From: Microbacterium foliorum
GTDB taxonomy: Bacteria > Actinomycetota > Actinomycetes > Actinomycetales > Microbacteriaceae
Assembly (NCBI RefSeq): GCF_003367705.1
Contig: NZ_CP031425.1
Coordinates: 3,224,001 to 3,288,000 of the forward strand
Direction: 5' to 3'
DNA: 64,000 nt
Shown here: one piece after another, positions 60,123 to 64,000 of the stretch
Position numbering within the stretch: the stretch's first letter is position 1
Layout of the letters: each line of letters opens with the position of its first letter
Translations under genes and position numbers: made by a program
The notes under the pieces: model-generated
Databases searched by the model: none
The model's input: the letters and a program-made list of their open reading frames with translations, nothing else
What the model was told of the DNA's origin: nothing

Positions 60123-61313
60123 ATGCCGACCGCCGCACCCCTCTCGCGCCCGATCATGGCCGGAGTGGTCACCGCACTGGTGGGCTTCACGAGCTCGTTC
60201 GCGGTCGTGCTCACCGGTCTCGGCGCGGTCGGCGCATCGCCGGCGCAGGCCGCGAGCGGACTCCTCGCGGTCAGCCTCACGATGGGCCTGGCGTGCGTCG
60301 TGCTCGCCTGGCGATACCGGATGCCGATCACGGTCGCCTGGTCGACCCCGGGGGCGGCGCTGCTCGCCGCGACCGGCGTCGTCGACGGGGGCTGGTCGGC
60401 GGCCGTCGGAGCCTTCCTCGTCACCGCCGCACTCATCCTGCTCACCGCCCTCTGGCCCGCGCTGGGGGCGCTGATCGCGCGCATCCCGCCGTCGATCGCC
60501 CAGGCGATGCTCGCCGGCGTGCTGCTGCCGCTGTGCCTCGCGCCGATCACCGGGCTCGTCGCCAACCCGTGGGGTGTGGTGCCGGTCGTCGTCACCTGGC
60601 TGATCGTCGCCCGTCTCGCGCCGCGTTGGGCGGTTCCGCTCGCGTTCGTCGCCGCGGCGGTGGTGGTCGCCGTCTCGCTGATCCAGGCGGGTGCCCCCGT
60701 CGATGCGGGGCTGCTGATCCCTCGCCTCGAGCTCACCGCCCCCACCTTCACCCTCGGGGCGCTGATCGGGGTCGCCCTTCCGCTGTTCATCGTCACGATG
60801 GCCTCGCAGAACGTGCCGGGCATCGCCATCATGCGCAGCTTCGACTACGAGGTGCCCTGGCGCCCGGCGATGCTCGTCACGGGCATCGGCACGGCTCTGG
60901 GAGCGACGGCCGGCGGACATGCCATCAATCTCGCGGCGATCAGCGCGGCACTCGCCGCCTCGCCCGATGCCGACCCCGATCCGAAGCGCCGCTGGGTGGC
61001 GGGCGTCTCGACGGGCATCTCCTACCTCGTGCTCGGCGGCTTCTCCGCCGCGTTCGCGGCGCTGGTGCTCCTCGCCCCCGAGGCGGTGATCCCCGCGGTG
61101 GCCGGACTCGCGCTGTTCGCCGCGTTCGGATCGTCGGTGCAGCAGGCGATCGACGATCCGGGAGAGCGCATCCCCGCCGTCGTGACCTTTCTGGTCGCCG
61201 CATCCGGGATCTCGCTGTTGGGCGTGAGCGCGGCGTTCTGGGCGCTCGTCGCAGGGCTGGTGGTGCGCACCGCACTGCACGCCGGGCGGCACCGCGCGCG
61301 CGACGGCGGCTGA
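60123..61313 (+). CDS. BenE-family (benzoate/H+ symporter-like) transporter
   Basis: The 396-residue product has about 12 TM helices. VVTALVGFTSSFAVVLTGL, MPITVAWSTPGAALLAATG, the gated segment IPPSIAQAMLAGVLLPLCLAP and VTMASQNVPGIAIMRSF are typical of the BenE family, which is named for benzoate uptake. No aromatic catabolic genes are near, so the natural substrate may differ. TACTCT lies 6 nt before the ATG. Confidence 0.9.
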   Translation: MPTAAPLSRPIMAGVVTALVGFTSSFAVVLTGLGAVGASPAQAASGLLAVSLTMGLACVVLAWRYRMPITVAWSTPGAALLAATGVVDGGWSAAVGAFLVTAALILLTALWPALGALIARIPPSIAQAMLAGVLLPLCLAPITGLVANPWGVVPVVVTWLIVARLAPRWAVPLAFVAAAVVVAVSLIQAGAPVDAGLLIPRLELTAPTFTLGALIGVALPLFIVTMASQNVPGIAIMRSFDYEVPWRPAMLVTGIGTALGATAGGHAINLAAISAALAASPDADPDPKRRWVAGVSTGISYLVLGGFSAAFAALVLLAPEAVIPAVAGLALFAAFGSSVQQAIDDPGERIPAVVTFLVAASGISLLGVSAAFWALVAGLVVRTALHAGRHRARDGG

Positions 61314-61360
61314 GGCGTGCAGCTGAGACCCCACGCTGACGGCTCGGCTAGCGTGGACGC

Positions 61361-62578
61361 GTGACCGCCCCCGCATCCGGCTCTGCGCCCGGCTCCGCAC
61401 CCGGCCCCGCCGCCCGCGTACCCGCCGGCCACTTCGACGCACGTGCGCTGATCGATCCGGTGAATCCGGTCGAGCTGGACGCGTTCGTCCGCGCGCATCG
61501 TGCGGCGAACCCCACCTCCGTCGGGCAGATCATCGCCTGGGTGTTCGCGATCATCGCGCTGCTGTGCGTGGTTCCGGTGATCGGCGTCTTCGTGATGGGG
61601 TGGGGATATGTGATCGGCGGCGACATCGGCGTCGCCGTGGGCGGCGTGATCGCCCTGCTGCTGCTCGCGGGGATCATCGTCGGCCTCATCGCGCTGGTGC
61701 GCCGCGGCATCCGCACGCGCACCATCACCCGCTTCCGCCTCGCGCGCTTCGCCGGCGCGAACGCTCTGACCTACATCGAGCGGATCGACGCGCCTCCGCT
61801 GCCCGGGATGATCTTCTCGAACGGATCGAGCCGGATGTCCACCGATGTGCTGCGCGGGGTCGCACCCCGCTTCGTCGAGTTCGGCAACTACCAGTACACG
61901 ACGAGCAACGGCAAGCAGTCCCAGGTGCACCGCTGGGGGTATGTGGCCGTCAAGCTCGACGTGCCGCTGCCGAACATCGTGCTCGATGCGCTCGGCAACA
62001 ACGCCCTCGGCAGCTCGATGACCGCCGCGTTCAGCCGCACGCAGCGGCTGTCGCTCGAGGGGGACTTCGACAGGTTCTTCTCGCTGTACTGCCCGACGGG
62101 GTACGAGGCGGATGCGCTGTACCTCTTCACCCCCGATGTGATGGCGCGCTTCATCGACCATGCCGCGCAGCTCGATGTCGAGATCGTCGACGACTGGCTG
62201 TTCCTCTACGCGCGCCGGGAGGTGTCGACCCTCGATCCGGCGACCTGGGCGTGGTTGTTCGGCGCGGTCGGGGCTCTTCTCGGCAAGCTCGATCAGTGGG
62301 CGCGCTGGCGCGACGACCGCCTCCGGCTCGCGGCGCCGCAGCCGCAGCCCACGCCTCCGTCGATGGCGGCGCCCTCGCCCGAGCCCTCGGGTCAGCCGCT
62401 TCCGTTCGCCGCCCCCGCAGGAGTTCTCACCCCGCCCCCGCCGGGCGTCGCCCCGCCGGGCCGGCGGCTGAGGCGCCGCAGCCCGTGGCTGGTCGTCGGC
62501 ATCATCGTCGGGGTGATGCTCATCGCGACCGCGGCCCCCTTCGCGATCGGGATCTTCTCGTTCCTCTTCCTCCGCTGA
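61361..62578 (+). CDS. Hypothetical membrane protein, three TM
   Basis: The product is 405 residues. An Ala/Pro/Ser-rich N-terminus precedes a TM hairpin (IIAWVFAIIALLCVVPVIGVFV; GVIALLLLAGIIVGLIALV). A large cytoplasmic domain follows (IERIDAPPLPGMIFSNGSSR; FGNYQYTTSNGKQSQVHRWGYVAVKL; DFDRFFSLYCPTGYEADALYLFTPDVM), then a Pro-rich linker and a C-terminal TM helix (VVGIIVGVMLIATAAPFAIG). The middle domain resembles actinobacterial proteins of unknown function. TAGCGT lies 6 nt before the GTG. Confidence 0.7.
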   Translation: MTAPASGSAPGSAPGPAARVPAGHFDARALIDPVNPVELDAFVRAHRAANPTSVGQIIAWVFAIIALLCVVPVIGVFVMGWGYVIGGDIGVAVGGVIALLLLAGIIVGLIALVRRGIRTRTITRFRLARFAGANALTYIERIDAPPLPGMIFSNGSSRMSTDVLRGVAPRFVEFGNYQYTTSNGKQSQVHRWGYVAVKLDVPLPNIVLDALGNNALGSSMTAAFSRTQRLSLEGDFDRFFSLYCPTGYEADALYLFTPDVMARFIDHAAQLDVEIVDDWLFLYARREVSTLDPATWAWLFGAVGALLGKLDQWARWRDDRLRLAAPQPQPTPPSMAAPSPEPSGQPLPFAAPAGVLTPPPPGVAPPGRRLRRRSPWLVVGIIVGVMLIATAAPFAIGIFSFLFLR

Positions 62579-62718
62579 GGCACTCCCCCTCGTCTGGAGT
62601 CGTGGGGCCACTCCCCCGCACGGCGGACCCCGGCCGGGTCCGCCCAGGGGTCAGTGCGCCGCAGAGATCCGCCGCACGGGGGATGCCGCCGCAGCACACC
62701 GCGCCCTAGCGTGAAGGC

Positions 62719-62813
62719 ATGCGATGCACTGAGCGAACCACGCGATGCACTGAGCGAACCACGCGACGCACTGAGCGAACACGTGTTGCACCGAGCGAAC
62801 GGAGTACATCGAA

Positions 62814-62817
<4 letters not shown>
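62719..62817 (+). other. 32-codon leader ORF built of 21-bp repeats, overlapping the ABC ATPase start
   Basis: TAGCGT is followed by 6 nt and an ATG (62719) opening a 32-codon frame that ends in TGA at 62815-62817, overlapping the GTG of the ABC ATPase gene (GTGA). The peptide is Arg/Thr/Glu-rich with a 7-residue repeat (RCTERTT twice, then RRTERTR), encoded by three 21-bp units starting at 62721, 62742 and 62763. It may be a translated leader that couples translation, or the start may simply be noise from an extragenic repeat. Confidence 0.4.
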
Positions 62818-63706
<889 letters not shown>

Positions 63707-63710
<4 letters not shown>

Positions 63711-64000
63711 GCACCCCGACCAAGACCGGGTCGCCGTCGCAGGCCCCGCTGATCTGGCTCGTCGCCGAGCGCGAGATCGGCTCGAAGCTGCGCAGCAAGG
63801 CCTTCCTGATCTCGACCGGCGTCCTGCTGCTGATCGCCCTCGCCGGCATCGTGATCGGCGGGTTCGCGAGCAAGAACACCGGCGCGGATGCCATGCCGGT
63901 CGCCGTGACCTCGCAGACCGCATCTGCGGTCTCGGCGCTGCCGAACGTGAAGGCCACCGAGGTGTCCGATGAGGCGGCGGCCGAGGAGCTCGTCCGCTCC
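63707..64000 (+). CDS. NatB-type ABC-2 permease, N-terminal part only
   Basis: The first 98 residues are present and the gene is cut by the window end. IWLVAEREIGSKLRSKAFLIS precedes TM1 (GVLLLIALAGIVIGGFA), and the chain then enters an extracytoplasmic domain, as in NatB/ABC-2 permeases. The GTG overlaps the ATPase stop by 4 nt, so it is the membrane partner of that ATPase. Confidence 0.88.

Overview
The window reads as a chromosomal segment of a high-GC actinobacterium, most likely Microbacterium or a close Microbacteriaceae relative. The signs are roughly 70% G+C coding sequence, GTG starts, DUF222/HNH and YkoE-type genes, an actinobacterial-type coproheme decarboxylase, and many genes that start a fixed 6-7 nt after a TANNNT box (apparently leaderless mRNAs). 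There is no stretch over 300 bases without a gene. I saw no rRNA, tRNA, transposase, integrase or CRISPR array.

Layout. 1-3.6 kb: a TPP riboswitch controlling a YkoE/YkoD-like vitamin-precursor ECF transporter, divergent from a membrane-anchored D,D-carboxypeptidase. 3.7-10.6 kb: a heterodimeric ABC exporter, a 3-hydroxyisobutyryl-CoA hydrolase and an ABC ATPase with a long acidic tail. 10.7-23.7 kb: a DUF222/HNH gene, then a near-complete heme pathway. hemL, hemB, hemD, hemC, hemQ, hemY, an ArsR-type regulator and hemE are on the minus strand and hemA is divergent; three small membrane-stress genes are inserted, and ferrochelatase is absent. 23.7-31.7 kb: a HhH-GPD glycosylase, glycyl-tRNA synthetase, GNAT and HIT-like proteins, a peptide symporter, an MFS exporter and a degenerate serine hydrolase. 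31.8-36.9 kb: an M13 metallopeptidase frameshifted at its zinc site, DUF1992, a MATE exporter and a TrmH-type methyltransferase. 37-43.9 kb: an Nramp Mn transporter with paired palindromic operators, a secreted PL11 rhamnogalacturonan lyase, a DtxR/MntR-type regulator, a HAD phosphatase and a YdeI-like protein. 44-50.9 kb: anmK, a hendecad-repeat protein, pyrE-ROK kinase, xthA, a Cof-type phosphatase, a RibD-like reductase and a VOC/HxlR pair.

50.95-58.1 kb is an accessory island of visibly lower G+C. It holds three pieces of one Rhs/YD-repeat core: two end in different but related Gly-rich C-terminal tips, and one is a 150-bp scrap. Interleaved are four small envelope-anchored proteins of one apparent family (three of them lipoproteins), four two-TM mini-proteins, another membrane protein and an amber-interrupted gene. 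I read it as a decayed or cassette-type Rhs polymorphic-toxin locus with candidate immunity genes. This is the least conventional part of the window.

58.1-64 kb returns to host-like sequence: a NarL-type two-component system, a BenE-like transporter, an unknown membrane protein and a NatA/NatB-type ABC transporter preceded by a 32-codon leader ORF.

Two patterns run through the whole window: leaderless starts with a TANNNT box, and short tandem repeats in intergenic spacers whose copies begin at, or include, the stop codon of the preceding gene.
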